This document shows, piece after piece, positions 1 to 8,117 of a stretch of DNA of 8,133 bases. Below the pieces are notes generated by a model, which did not search any database, was not told the origin of the DNA, and saw only the letters and a program-made list of their open reading frames with translations. The position numbers and the translations under genes were made by a program. Numbering within the stretch: the first letter of the stretch is position 1; the number at the start of each line of letters is the position of its first letter. The stretch is from positions 1 to 8,133 of the forward strand of contig DHQM01000154.1 of the NCBI GenBank assembly GCA_002408105.1, written 5' to 3'. The stretch is from Gammaproteobacteria bacterium UBA5338 (GTDB lineage: Bacteria; Pseudomonadota; Gammaproteobacteria; Pseudomonadales; UBA5862).

Positions 1-614
<614 letters not shown>

Positions 615-616
615 CG

Positions 617-1813
617 ATGGGACTGCGCAAGTTTTTCGATGACCTGGCCCCGCATTTTGAAAAGGGCGGGAAGTACGAGCGGTTTTACGCCCTCTACGAA
701 GTGTTCGACACCTTTTTCTACTCGCCACCGGACATTACCCGAAGCGCCGCGCACGTCCGCGACGGGATCGATTTGAAACGAATCATGATCACGGTGTGGT
801 TGGCGGCATTTCCGCCAATGCTGTTCGGTATGTACAACCTTGGCCATCAGGCGCTCACGGCCATGCAAGCGGCTGGTGTCGACCGCGTCGGCGACTGGCA
901 TTGGATCCTAATCGAGCTTCTTGGAGGCTACGACCCGACCAGTGTTTGGCACTGCTTTTGGTATGGCGCAGCATTCTTCCTGCCCATTTACATCGTGACC
1001 TTTGGCGTCGGAATTGCGTGGGAAATCCTCTTTGCGATCAAGCGCGGCCACGAGGTCAACGAGGGCTTCTTTGTCACCTCCATCCTCTTTGCACTCATCG
1101 TCCCGCCCACGATTCCGCTGTGGCAGGTGGCCCTCGGCATCAGCTTCGGCGTCGTAATCGGCAAGGAGGTGTTTGGCGGCACTGGTAAGAACTTCTTGAA
1201 CCCTGCGCTCACAGGCCGAGCATTTTTGTTTTTTGCCTACCCCGCCCAGCTTTCTGGAGATGCAGTCTGGACCGCGGCGGATGGATTCACCGGCGCCACT
1301 CCGCTGGCACAGGCGGCGGCGGGTGAGCCCTTGGGGGTCACTTGGTGGGATGCGTTCTTCGGCAACATGCAAGGCTCGATTGGCGAAACCTCAACCCTGA
1401 TGATCCTGATTGGTGCCGCCATACTGCTCACGACTCGGGTGGCTTCCTGGCGCATCATGCTTGGCGTCGCGTTGGGGGTGCTTGCGACTTCGACGCTGTT
1501 TAATCTGGGAGGATCGGAAACCAACCCGATGATGGAGGTTCCGGCACATTGGCACTTTGTTCTCGGTGGACTCATGTTCGGCCTGGTATACATGGCCACT
1601 GACCCCGTTTCAGCGGCAATGACCGACACCGGAAAGTGGATTTTTGGTGGACTCATCGGGGTGATGGTGATCCTGATTCGGGTGATCAATCCAGCCTTCC
1701 CAGAAGGCATGATGTTGGCGATTTTGTTCGCCAATCTGTTTGCTCCACTGATCGATCATTTCGTGGTCCAAGCCAACATTCGCAGGAGAATGGCCCGCAA
1801 TGTCCAGCTCTAA
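617..1813 (+). CDS. nqrB: Na+-NQR subunit B, FMN- and quinone-binding membrane subunit
   Basis: Integral membrane core of Na+-NQR (398 residues, close to the usual 400-415). It carries a covalent FMN and, from work on the Vibrio enzyme, riboflavin and the ubiquinone site on the Na+ path. The N-terminal cytoplasmic part (1-50; [23 protein letters not shown]) is typical. Hydrophobic segments follow at about 56-73, 118-139, 151-181, 258-271, 279-296, 314-328, 342-358 and 364-384. The flavinylation motif is DGFTGATPL at 222-230, with Thr228 the expected ApbE target. The strongly conserved [20 protein letters not shown] block is at 144-163. The ATG has AAAGAGGG 6 nt upstream. The 3' end overlaps nqrC by 14 nt, suggesting translational coupling. 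No missing key residue was noticed. Confidence 0.98.
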   Translation: MGLRKFFDDLAPHFEKGGKYERFYALYEVFDTFFYSPPDITRSAAHVRDGIDLKRIMITVWLAAFPPMLFGMYNLGHQALTAMQAAGVDRVGDWHWILIELLGGYDPTSVWHCFWYGAAFFLPIYIVTFGVGIAWEILFAIKRGHEVNEGFFVTSILFALIVPPTIPLWQVALGISFGVVIGKEVFGGTGKNFLNPALTGRAFLFFAYPAQLSGDAVWTAADGFTGATPLAQAAAGEPLGVTWWDAFFGNMQGSIGETSTLMILIGAAILLTTRVASWRIMLGVALGVLATSTLFNLGGSETNPMMEVPAHWHFVLGGLMFGLVYMATDPVSAAMTDTGKWIFGGLIGVMVILIRVINPAFPEGMMLAILFANLFAPLIDHFVVQANIRRRMARNVQL

Positions 1814-2582
1814 GGAAACCATCCAACACACGCTGATCGTCGCTTTCCTGGTCTGTCTGGTGTGCTCGGTCGTGGTGGCGGGGGCGGCAGTTGCCCTCAA
1901 GCCCATGCAGCAAAAGAACAAGGACCTGGACCGCAAGACGAACGTTCTGGCGGCGGCGGGCATGCTTGAACCCGGAACGGATGTCGAAGCGGCGTTCAAG
2001 CAGTTCGACGTTCGGATCGTCGATTTGGAGACCGGCGAATTCGTTGAGGGCCTGTCACCAGAAGAAGTCGCGCCCAAGGTGGCCGCGCGCAACGAGGAAC
2101 TGTCGCACCCTTTGAGCGCATCGGAGGATCCAGCGTCGATCAAGCGCAAGCCCAAGTACGCGGCCGTTTATGTGCTGACCAATGAGGATGGCATTGAGCG
2201 GTTGGTGTTGCCGGTCTACGGCTATGGACTCTGGTCGACACTCTACGGCTACATGGCAGTGTCTGGGGATCTGAACACGGTCGCAGGCATTGGCTTCTAC
2301 GAACACGCTGAAACCCCGGGGCTTGGGGGTGAAGTGGACAACCCCAATTGGAAAGCCCAATGGGAGGGCAAGGAACTCTACAATGCGGAGGGTGAGCTCG
2401 CGATTCGAGTCCTCAAAGGCGGCGTCGATACCAGCCGGGCAGGTTCGGAGCACCGCGTGAGTGGCCTCTCGGGCGCAACCCTGACCACCAAGGGCGTAGA
2501 CAACCTGGTGCGCTATTGGCTCGGCCCCGAGGGTTTTGGACCCTTGTTGGCAAACCTCAAACAACGCGGAGGAGAGGTCTAA
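1800..2582 (+). CDS. nqrC: Na+-NQR subunit C, covalent FMN subunit
   Basis: Periplasm-facing flavoprotein of Na+-NQR that accepts electrons from the D/E metal centre and passes them to NqrB. At 260 residues it has the usual length. One N-terminal transmembrane helix (about 11-33, [18 protein letters not shown]) anchors a soluble FMN-binding domain. Conserved parts are the [17 protein letters not shown] block at 138-154, [19 protein letters not shown] at 166-184 and the flavinylation motif SGATLT at 224-229, with Thr227 the expected FMN attachment residue. The Pro/Gly-rich TPGLGG segment is a hallmark shared with RnfG. The start ATG lies inside the end of nqrB. AGGAG at 1784-1788 is 11 nt upstream, a long but usable spacing. 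The stop codon directly abuts the nqrD start. Confidence 0.98.
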   Translation: MSSSKETIQHTLIVAFLVCLVCSVVVAGAAVALKPMQQKNKDLDRKTNVLAAAGMLEPGTDVEAAFKQFDVRIVDLETGEFVEGLSPEEVAPKVAARNEELSHPLSASEDPASIKRKPKYAAVYVLTNEDGIERLVLPVYGYGLWSTLYGYMAVSGDLNTVAGIGFYEHAETPGLGGEVDNPNWKAQWEGKELYNAEGELAIRVLKGGVDTSRAGSEHRVSGLSGATLTTKGVDNLVRYWLGPEGFGPLLANLKQRGGEV

Positions 2583-3245
2583 ATGTCGGTGTCGTACAAA
2601 GAAGTCCTCACTGAACCGGTTTTCAACAACAACCCGATTGGGCTGCAAATCCTTGGGATTTGCTCCGCTCTCGCGGTCACCTCAAGCCTCAATACATCCT
2701 TTGTGATGGCGATTGCGCTGACCTTGGTCACAGGGTTTTCCAGCTTTTTTATCTCGACCATCCGGAGCCAGATCCCGTCGAGCATTCGCATCATCGTGCA
2801 AATGACGATCATTGCTTCATTGGTCATCGTGGTGGACCAGGTGTTGCAAGCTGTCGCTTACGACATCAGCAAAAAACTCTCGGTGTTCGTTGGGTTGATC
2901 ATCACCAACTGCATTGTGATGGGCCGCGCCGAAGCCTTCGCGATGAAAAATGGCCCGGTTGCAAGCTTCGTCGATGGCATCGGCAATGGGCTCGGCTATA
3001 GCGTTGTGCTGTTGCTGGTTGGCACCATCCGCGAGCTGTTCGGATCGGGAAGCCTGTTTGGGGTTCAGATCCTGTCCCTTACCAGCGATGGTGGGTGGTA
3101 CTTGAACAACGGCTTGATGCTGTTGCCACCAAGCGCCTTTTTTATCATTGGTCTGCTCATTTGGGCGCTGCGTTCCTGGAAGCCGTCGCAAGTTGAGGAG
3201 CAGGAATACCAATTGGCCCCCCATACACGATTGCAGGAGGTATGA
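2583..3245 (+). CDS. nqrD: Na+-NQR subunit D, metal-centre membrane subunit
   Basis: Membrane subunit (220 residues; family about 210) homologous to RnfE and to NqrE. Together NqrD and NqrE hold an Fe or 2Fe-2S centre inside the membrane that carries electrons from NqrF to NqrC. The two expected ligands are visible: Cys27 in LGICSALAV and Cys110 in [15 protein letters not shown], the two inverted half-membrane motifs of this family. Hydrophobic segments lie near 19-35, 38-58, 68-90, 100-114, 138-149 and 176-196. The C-terminal 20 residues are hydrophilic. The ATG begins on the base after the nqrC stop. A strong purine-rich ribosome-binding site, GGAGGAGAGG, lies at 2568-2577 within the nqrC tail. 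Confidence 0.98.
   Translation: MSVSYKEVLTEPVFNNNPIGLQILGICSALAVTSSLNTSFVMAIALTLVTGFSSFFISTIRSQIPSSIRIIVQMTIIASLVIVVDQVLQAVAYDISKKLSVFVGLIITNCIVMGRAEAFAMKNGPVASFVDGIGNGLGYSVVLLLVGTIRELFGSGSLFGVQILSLTSDGGWYLNNGLMLLPPSAFFIIGLLIWALRSWKPSQVEEQEYQLAPHTRLQEV
3235..3240 (+). promoter_or_regulatory. Ribosome-binding site that decides the nqrE start
   Basis: AGGAGG is a perfect anti-16S match. It sits only 1 nt before the ATG at 3242 but 7 nt before the in-frame GTG at 3248. That spacing favours the GTG as the true nqrE start, two codons downstream of the longest frame. Confidence 0.7.
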
Positions 3246-3247
3246 CC

Positions 3248-3856
3248 GTGGAGCAATTTGTTTCGCTGTTTATCCGTGCTGTGTTCATCGAGAACATGGC
3301 ACTCGCCTTCTTCCTGGGGATGTGTACCTTCATCGCGATCTCGAAGAAGATCGAAGCGGCGATTGGGCTTGGCATTGCTGTTACCGTGGTGCTCGCCATT
3401 ACGGTTCCGGTCAACAACCTGATCCTGCAGTACCTGCTCGCGCCTGGTGCCCTGGCATGGGCCGGGTTGCCTGAGGTTGATCTCAGCTTTTTGGGCTACC
3501 TCAGCTACATCGGCGTCATCGCAGCGATTGTGCAAATTCTCGAGATGTTTCTCGATAAATACGTGCCCGCACTCTACGCCGCTCTTGGTGTGTTTCTGCC
3601 GTTGATCACGGTGAATTGTGCGATTCTGGGTGCATCCCTGTTCATGGTTGAGCGGTCGTATGTCTTCAGCGAATCCGTCGTATACGGACTGGGTGCGGGC
3701 ATTGGATGGGCGCTGGCGATTGTTGGGCTGGCGGGCATCCGTGAAAAGCTCAAATACAGCGACGTGCCTGAAGGGCTGCGGGGCCTCGGGATCACCTTTG
3801 TGACCGTTGGCCTGATGTCACTGGGTTTCATGTCCTTCGGCGGCATGACGATTTAA
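3248..3856 (+). CDS. nqrE: Na+-NQR subunit E, metal-centre membrane subunit
   Basis: Partner of NqrD and homologue of RnfA, with six hydrophobic segments. From the GTG start it has 202 residues ([19 protein letters not shown]...), which lines up with the remembered Vibrio N-terminus and puts the first metal ligand at Cys26 (FFLGMCTF). The second is Cys124 ([11 protein letters not shown]). These Cys pair with those of NqrD around the membrane-embedded iron centre that NqrM helps assemble. The alternative ATG at 3242 overlaps the nqrD stop in an ATGA arrangement and adds only Met-Thr; the AGGAGG at 3235-3240 is too close to serve it. With the GTG start, nqrD and nqrE are separated by 2 nt. The C-terminal segment [19 protein letters not shown] is typical of the family. 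Confidence 0.97.
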   Translation: MEQFVSLFIRAVFIENMALAFFLGMCTFIAISKKIEAAIGLGIAVTVVLAITVPVNNLILQYLLAPGALAWAGLPEVDLSFLGYLSYIGVIAAIVQILEMFLDKYVPALYAALGVFLPLITVNCAILGASLFMVERSYVFSESVVYGLGAGIGWALAIVGLAGIREKLKYSDVPEGLRGLGITFVTVGLMSLGFMSFGGMTI

Positions 3857-3913
3857 CTTGATGCACCACGCACTGATTCCATTTCGAACCAACCGGACCC
3901 CTCGGAATTTTTC

Positions 3914-5140
3914 ATGATCGATTTCAGTACGATTATCAGCGGCGTCGTCATGTTCACGGCCGTGGTGATGGCGCTCACAGGGGTGATTCTCGTTGCCCGT
4001 CGTAGCCTTGTGAGCTCCGGCGAAGTCACCATCAACATCAACGAAGAAAAGGACGTCAATGCCCCGGCGGGGGGCAAGTTGATGCAAACCTTGGCGGAGA
4101 CCGGCCTGTTCGTGCCATCGGCGTGTGGTGGAGGCGGCAGTTGCGGTCAGTGCAAGGTGCGCGTGCTCGATGGCGGTGGTGCGCTGCTGCCGACGGAGGA
4201 GGGCCACATCAACCGGCGAGACGCCCGTGAAGGCTATCGGCTGTCGTGTCAGGTCGCGGTCAAGCAGGACATGCGCATCGAAGTGCCAGAAGAGGTGTTC
4301 GGGGTCAAGCAGTGGGAGTGCGAAGTGGCTTCGAACGACAACGTTGCGACCTTTATTAAGGAATTGGTGCTCAAGGTGCCTGAAGGTGAAGACGTGAACT
4401 TCAAGGCGGGCGGTTATGTGCAGCTCGAGATTCCTCCCTACAGCATGAAGTACTCCGAGATTGACGTGCCCACGGAGTACCGCGGGGACTGGGAGCGCTT
4501 CAAGGTATTTGAAAACATTTCGGAAGTGGATGAGCCCACCGTTCGGGCCTATTCGATGGCGAACTACCCTGAAGAGAAGGGCATCATCAAATTCAACATT
4601 CGCGTGGCATCACCACCACCGGGAACCGACTATCCCGCCGGACGCATGTCTTCTTACATCTTCAAGTTGAAGCCTGGAGACAAGGTCAAGGTATTCGGGC
4701 CCTTCGGAGACTTTTTTCCCAAGGAAACCGACGCTGAGATGATCTATATCGGTGGTGGGGCAGGGATGGCGCCGCTGCGCTCACAGATCTTTGACATGCT
4801 TAAGCGCCGCCACACGAAGCGGAAAATCTCCTATTGGTACGGGGCGAGAAGTCTCCGCGAAATGTTCTACGAAGAGGATTTCGAAACCTTGGCCGAGGAG
4901 TTTGACAATTTTTCCTGGCATGTGGCGTTGTCCGATCCGCTTCCTGAAGACAACTGGACCGGCCACACAGGCTTTATCCACAATGTCGTGTACGAGCAGT
5001 ACCTGAAAGACCATCCCGCTCCGGAGGACTGCGAGTACTACCTCTGTGGTCCGCCCCCGATGATTGCTGCGGTCATGAAGATGCTCGAAGACTTGGGCGT
5101 AGAAAAAGAAAACATCCTGCTGGATGACTTCGGTGGCTGA
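3914..5140 (+). CDS. nqrF: Na+-NQR subunit F, NADH dehydrogenase with 2Fe-2S and FAD
   Basis: Entry point of electrons: oxidises NADH with FAD and passes electrons to a 2Fe-2S cluster. It has 408 residues, the length I recall for the Vibrio subunit. An N-terminal anchor helix (about 5-28) is followed by a ferredoxin domain with ligands Cys71, Cys77, Cys80 ([10 protein letters not shown]) and Cys112, then a ferredoxin-NADP reductase-like part. That part has the FAD motif RAYSMANYP at 211-219, the NADH motif [11 protein letters not shown] at 280-290 and CGPPPM at 378-383. The C-terminus [10 protein letters not shown] is the family signature. This is the only nqr gene preceded by a real gap: 57 nt (3857-3913) with no in-frame upstream start. 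Its ribosome-binding site is weak (CGGAA at 3903-3907). A 5-bp ATTCC/GGAAT pairing brackets the gap, too weak to call. The 3' end overlaps apbE by 17 nt. Confidence 0.98.
   Translation: MIDFSTIISGVVMFTAVVMALTGVILVARRSLVSSGEVTININEEKDVNAPAGGKLMQTLAETGLFVPSACGGGGSCGQCKVRVLDGGGALLPTEEGHINRRDAREGYRLSCQVAVKQDMRIEVPEEVFGVKQWECEVASNDNVATFIKELVLKVPEGEDVNFKAGGYVQLEIPPYSMKYSEIDVPTEYRGDWERFKVFENISEVDEPTVRAYSMANYPEEKGIIKFNIRVASPPPGTDYPAGRMSSYIFKLKPGDKVKVFGPFGDFFPKETDAEMIYIGGGAGMAPLRSQIFDMLKRRHTKRKISYWYGARSLREMFYEEDFETLAEEFDNFSWHVALSDPLPEDNWTGHTGFIHNVVYEQYLKDHPAPEDCEYYLCGPPPMIAAVMKMLEDLGVEKENILLDDFGG
4758..4765 (+). other. KOPS-like octamer GGGCAGGG pointing toward dif
   Basis: Matches GGGNAGGG, the FtsK-orienting sequence of Escherichia coli, reading toward the dif site at the right end. 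It lies in codons for the Gly-rich NADH motif of NqrF, so coding constraint alone could explain it. Confidence 0.3.
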
Positions 5141-6191
5141 GGTGCCCCAGGGGCGAGCTGTTGTGCGACGCTCCACCAAACTGCTGATCGGAGCCCTGCT
5201 TGCAGGGCTTCTTTTTTTTGTGCTGTGGAACCCGCTCAGTCCCGCCAAGGTGCATCGGTTCTCCGGCGCCATCATGGGCACCACCTACCATGTGACCTTG
5301 GTGAACGCGCCGCGCAATTTGAGCCTGGACGCAGTCGAACAAGAGACCATGGAACGATTGCAAGCCGTGGACGCCTTGATGTCCACCTACAAGCCCGACT
5401 CGGAAGTCTCCGGCTTTAATCGAACAGAGCCAGGGCGCTGGTATACAGTGACCGAAGATACCGCTCAGGTCGTCGACATTGCCCTCAAGGTCAGTGAGCT
5501 CTCCAATGGCGCCTTCGATGTCACTGTCGGCCCGCTCGTCGAACTTTGGGGGTTTGGAGCCGGTGGCACTGCCCAACGGGTGCCTTCTGCCGATGCAATC
5601 AATGCGGCGCGCGCGCGCGTTGGCCACTCCGCCATCCAGCTGCGTCCGGTCCCTCCTGGGCTGCGTAAAATGCAGCCGGTCGAGATTGATTTATCGGCCA
5701 TTGCCAAGGGGTATGCGGTTGACCAGGTTGCTGATCATCTGGAAGCTCGGGGCATCACCAACTACCTCGTGGAGGTGGGCGGGGAGCTGCGCAGCGCAGG
5801 ATCGAACCCGGATGGCCATGTCTGGGAAATCGGCATTGAGGCGCCCAGTTTGCTGCACAGTGGAGCGGTTCAAGTAATCGGCCTTGGCGCTGCGGCGGTC
5901 GCGACCTCAGGCGATTACCGCAACTACTTTGAGCAAAACGGACAACGCTACAGCCACACCATTGATCCGCGGACCGGTACGCCGGTTCAACACCGCCTGG
6001 CGTCGGTCACTGTGGTTCACCCGTCGGCGGCCTGGGCCGACGCGCTCGCGACTGCGATCAACGTGCTGGGACCAGAAGAAGGGTTCGAGCTCGCACAATC
6101 GATGAAACTGGCCGTGTACTTGTTGATCCAAACGGATGCGGGGTTTGAGCAGCGCTCGACCTCGGGGTTTGCCCGCTACCTGATCAACTGA
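5124..6191 (+). CDS. apbE: ApbE-type FAD:protein FMN transferase
   Basis: Uses FAD to attach FMN through a phosphoester to Thr of NqrB and NqrC; acts on the periplasmic side and needs Mg2+. 355 residues from the ATG inside the nqrF tail. Family blocks in order: [11 protein letters not shown] at 47-57, [14 protein letters not shown] at 86-99, [15 protein letters not shown] at 131-145, [13 protein letters not shown] at 188-200, VEVGGELRS at 217-224, [10 protein letters not shown] at 261-270, SHTIDPRTG at 277-285 (His278 is the conserved family His) and the metal-binding WADALATA at 304-311. The N-terminus has RR and K followed by a hydrophobic helix (about 20-35). There is no lipobox Cys and no Cys anywhere in the protein, so it is probably a membrane-anchored or Sec-exported form. 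An in-frame GTG at 5163, with AGGGG 9 nt upstream, is an alternative start that keeps the helix. A strong intrinsic terminator lies within the helix codons. Confidence 0.95.
   Translation: MTSVAEVPQGRAVVRRSTKLLIGALLAGLLFFVLWNPLSPAKVHRFSGAIMGTTYHVTLVNAPRNLSLDAVEQETMERLQAVDALMSTYKPDSEVSGFNRTEPGRWYTVTEDTAQVVDIALKVSELSNGAFDVTVGPLVELWGFGAGGTAQRVPSADAINAARARVGHSAIQLRPVPPGLRKMQPVEIDLSAIAKGYAVDQVADHLEARGITNYLVEVGGELRSAGSNPDGHVWEIGIEAPSLLHSGAVQVIGLGAAAVATSGDYRNYFEQNGQRYSHTIDPRTGTPVQHRLASVTVVHPSAAWADALATAINVLGPEEGFELAQSMKLAVYLLIQTDAGFEQRSTSGFARYLIN
5190..5219 (+). terminator. Intrinsic terminator inside the 5' end of apbE
   Basis: The arms GGAGCCCTG (5190-5198) and CAGGGCTTC (5203-5211) form a 9-bp stem with a single G.T pair around the tetraloop CTTG, immediately followed by eight T (5212-5219). 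This is the classic GC-rich hairpin plus U-tract form. It starts 50 nt after the nqrF stop and 66 nt after the apbE ATG, and encodes residues 23-32 of the ApbE membrane helix. It should end a fraction of transcripts after nqrF unless translation or another RNA structure prevents it. No other stem directly followed by a T-tract of comparable quality was seen on the + strand. Termination in vivo is an inference. Confidence 0.75.
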
Positions 6192-6222
6192 CAGGCGAAC
6201 TTGTTTTCAGGGGAGAATCATC

Positions 6223-6483
6223 ATGTTACAACTGGCATTAACGCTCACTTTTATGTTGTTGATTTTTACGGCTCTATCTATTGGCGTCCTGATGGGCCGA
6301 AAGCCCATTTCCGGAAGTTGTGGCGGCCTGAACGCGTTGGACGGCAACGGTAAATGCAGCCTCTGTGGCGGCACCCCGGACGACTGCGATCGGCCAGCAG
6401 GTCCTGATTTGTCCGACCAGGACCTTTCCCCTCTGGGTTACGAAGTGACAGAACGCAAGCCGTCGATCCACCGCAAAACTTGA
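6223..6483 (+). CDS. nqrM: NqrM, Na+-NQR metal-centre maturation protein (DUF539)
   Basis: Small membrane-anchored protein (86 residues) of the family shown to be required for Na+-NQR maturation, probably by delivering iron to the NqrD/NqrE centre. One N-terminal transmembrane helix (about 3-24) is followed by the family motif GRKPISGSCGG at 25-35 and then CSLCGG at 45-50 and DDC at 53-55. The four Cys (33, 45, 48, 55) are the expected metal-binding set. The C-terminal 30 residues are hydrophilic and poorly conserved. A strong ribosome-binding site, AGGGGAG at 6209-6215, is 7 nt before the ATG. The gene lies 31 nt after apbE, keeping the two maturation factors together behind the structural genes and behind the internal terminator. 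Confidence 0.95.
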   Translation: MLQLALTLTFMLLIFTALSIGVLMGRKPISGSCGGLNALDGNGKCSLCGGTPDDCDRPAGPDLSDQDLSPLGYEVTERKPSIHRKT

Positions 6484-6529
6484 GAATTTGAGGCGGTGAC
6501 GTAGGCTTTTGGTACACATCCATCGCCGA

Positions 6530-6551
6530 GGACCCTTGCACACAGGGGTCC
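6530..6551 (+). promoter_or_regulatory. Hairpin in the sthA leader
   Basis: GGACCCTTG (6530-6538) pairs with CAGGGGTCC (6543-6551) over 9 bp with one T.G pair around the loop CACA. It lies in the 84-nt gap between nqrM and sthA and ends 5 nt before the sthA ribosome-binding site AAGGA (6557-6561). No T-tract follows on either strand, so it is not a classic terminator. It could be a processing site, a stability element or a translation-control element. Confidence 0.55.
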
Positions 6552-6567
6552 AAATTAAGGATCAAAC

Positions 6568-7962
6568 ATGGCGGATCTGCATTACGACCTCGTGGTACTC
6601 GGCAGCGGGCCGGCCGGGGAGGGCGCTTCGATCAACGCCGCCAAACATGGCAAACGGGTCGCAGTGGTTGAAGAGCATGGTGTGGTGGGAGGTGCCTGCA
6701 CCCACATGGGCACCATTCCGTCCAAGGCGCTGCGGCACTCCGTGCGGCAAATCATCGAATTCAACACCGACCCAATGTTTCGCACCATCGGCGAGCCGCG
6801 CTGGTTCTCGTTTCCGCAACTTCTCGCCCGTGCCGCCGACGTGATTGCCAAGCAGATCCAGTTGCGTACGGAATTCTACAGCCGCAACCGGGTCGACCTG
6901 TACTTCGGTCAAGCCGTGTTCATTGATGAACACACCGTTGAAATACACCGGGAAGACAAGGCCAGCCGCACCATTCGAGGGGACCACTTCGTGATTGCCA
7001 CCGGGTCCTCGCCGTACCGCCCGCCGGGGGTCGATTTTGACCACCCCAGGGTGTACGACAGTGACACCATTTTGCGCCTCGACCACACGCCCAGGTCGCT
7101 CATCATCTACGGCGCGGGGGTTATCGGATGCGAATACGCGTCCATTTTCACGGGTCTTGGCGTCAAAGTGGACCTGATCGACCAACACGATGAGATTCTG
7201 TCTTTTCTCGACGGAGAGATATCCGATGCGCTCAGTTACCACCTGCGCACCAACGGCGCACTGGTCCGGCTGAGCGAGAAATGGGAGCGCATCGAAGCGG
7301 ACAATCGAAAGGTGCACTTGCACCTGGAATCCGGCAAGCGGTTGAAGGCCGATGCCTTACTCTGGGCCAACGGCCGCGCCGGGAACACAGCAGGTATGGG
7401 GCTTGAGGCGATTGGTTTGACACCTGATACTCGGGGCCGGCTGAAAGTGGACGAGTTCTACCGCACCGAACTGCCACACATCTACGCGGCCGGTGATGTC
7501 ATTGGCTGGCCGAGCCTCGCAAGCGCGGCCTATGACCAGGGGCGGGCGGCATCAGACCACCTTGTCGACAACGGAAAAGCGCATTTTGTCACCGATGTTG
7601 CCACCGGGATCTACACGATTCCGGAGATCAGCTCGATTGGCCGAACCGAAGAGGACCTCACCAAGGCCTGTGTTCCCTATGAAGTGGGTCGCGCCTTTTT
7701 CAAGAACACCGCGCGTGCTCAGATCGTCGGTGAAGAAGTCGGAATGCTCAAAATTCTGTTTCACGCCGAGACCCTAGAAATTCTCGGCATTCATTGTTTC
7801 GGCGACCGGGCTTCCGAGATCATCCACATCGGCCAGGCGATCATGAACCAGCCAGGCGAAGCCAACAGCATCGAATACTTCATTCACACCACCTTCAACT
7901 ATCCCACGATGGCCGAAGCCTTCCGGGTCGCCGCGCTCGACGGTTTAAACCGGCTGCTCTGA
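6568..7962 (+). CDS. sthA: Soluble pyridine nucleotide transhydrogenase
   Basis: Cytoplasmic FAD enzyme that moves reducing equivalents between NADPH and NADH, generally toward NADH. 464 residues, as in the Escherichia coli enzyme (about 466). It has the FAD motif GSGPAGEG at 12-19, the NAD(P) motif [11 protein letters not shown] at 182-192, the second FAD motif [14 protein letters not shown] at 306-319 and the dimerisation domain ending in [12 protein letters not shown] at 441-452. The decisive motif is [17 protein letters not shown] at 41-57: the redox-disulfide CxxxxC of lipoamide dehydrogenase or glutathione reductase is replaced by Cys44...Thr49, as in SthA. That excludes a disulfide reductase. 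AAGGA lies 6 nt before the ATG. It follows the nqr maturation genes, as I recall it also does in Pseudomonas aeruginosa, which suggests NADH supply to the complex. Whether it shares the nqr transcript or has its own promoter is not settled. Confidence 0.97.
   Translation: MADLHYDLVVLGSGPAGEGASINAAKHGKRVAVVEEHGVVGGACTHMGTIPSKALRHSVRQIIEFNTDPMFRTIGEPRWFSFPQLLARAADVIAKQIQLRTEFYSRNRVDLYFGQAVFIDEHTVEIHREDKASRTIRGDHFVIATGSSPYRPPGVDFDHPRVYDSDTILRLDHTPRSLIIYGAGVIGCEYASIFTGLGVKVDLIDQHDEILSFLDGEISDALSYHLRTNGALVRLSEKWERIEADNRKVHLHLESGKRLKADALLWANGRAGNTAGMGLEAIGLTPDTRGRLKVDEFYRTELPHIYAAGDVIGWPSLASAAYDQGRAASDHLVDNGKAHFVTDVATGIYTIPEISSIGRTEEDLTKACVPYEVGRAFFKNTARAQIVGEEVGMLKILFHAETLEILGIHCFGDRASEIIHIGQAIMNQPGEANSIEYFIHTTFNYPTMAEAFRVAALDGLNRLL
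6616..6623 (+). other. KOPS-like octamer GGGGAGGG pointing toward dif
   Basis: Second GGGNAGGG match, again on the + strand toward dif. It falls in the codons of the FAD-binding Gly motif of SthA. I found none in the opposite orientation, but only about one per strand is expected by chance in this length. Confidence 0.3.
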
Positions 7963-7974
7963 GCGCGCTGCCTG

Positions 7975-7988
7975 CGGCCAGCTGGCCG
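7975..7988 (+). repeat. Perfect 14-bp palindrome after sthA
   Basis: CGGCCAGCTGGCCG is self-complementary. As RNA it gives a 5-bp all-GC stem with loop AGCT, starting 12 nt after the sthA stop. There is no T-tract, so it may be an RNA 3'-end stabiliser or simply a GC-rich palindrome. Confidence 0.45.
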
Positions 7989-7999
7989 GGGCGTCATCC

Positions 8000-8019
8000 G
8001 CCGGTTGTCACCAGCCGGC
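8000..8019 (+). repeat. Second hairpin downstream of sthA
   Basis: GCCGGTTG (8000-8007) pairs with CAGCCGGC (8012-8019) over 8 bp, with one T.G pair and loop TCAC. It is followed by TACACGATCG, not by T residues. It is a candidate sthA transcript end-forming or stabilising structure. The rest of the 7963-8105 stretch shows no gene and no convincing promoter. Confidence 0.5.
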
Positions 8020-8100
8020 TACACGATCGTTGCGTCCCACACCTATCAACACCGCAATGCTGCCTGGCTTTGGTTCAATGAGGGTTGATTTTTGTCTCCG

Positions 8101-8117
8101 GCATAATTGCGCATAAT
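8101..8117 (+). repeat. Direct repeat GCATAAT spaced by 10 bp at the dif left edge
   Basis: GCATAAT occurs at 8101-8107 and again at 8111-8117, one helical turn apart. The second copy is part of the XerC arm of dif. The first lies just outside and overlaps the dif left edge by two bases. Confidence 0.45.

Noticed and set aside
3112..3143. GCTTG/CAAGC stem followed within a few bases by T6 inside nqrD
   Set aside because: Only 5 bp, a 13-nt loop and a GCC spacer before the T run; not a credible terminator.
6488..6516. TTGAGG and GGTACA at 17-bp spacing as a sthA promoter
   Set aside because: The -10 element matches the sigma-70 consensus at only two positions.
6562..7323. Long open frame antisense to sthA (253 codons), and similar long frames opposite nqrB, nqrC, nqrD and apbE
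   Set aside because: These lie opposite well-supported genes, show no recognisable protein family, and are expected in moderately GC-rich coding sequence.
6568..7962. Lipoamide dehydrogenase or glutathione reductase as the identity of the last gene
   Set aside because: The second redox Cys is replaced by Thr49 in the [10 protein letters not shown] motif, the SthA hallmark.
7794..8081. 95-codon frame running past the sthA stop
   Set aside because: It begins inside sthA in another frame, has no ribosome-binding site and no recognisable domain; most likely a shadow.
8073..8094. TCAA/TTGA stem before T5 as the sthA terminator
   Set aside because: A 4-bp AT-rich stem is too weak.
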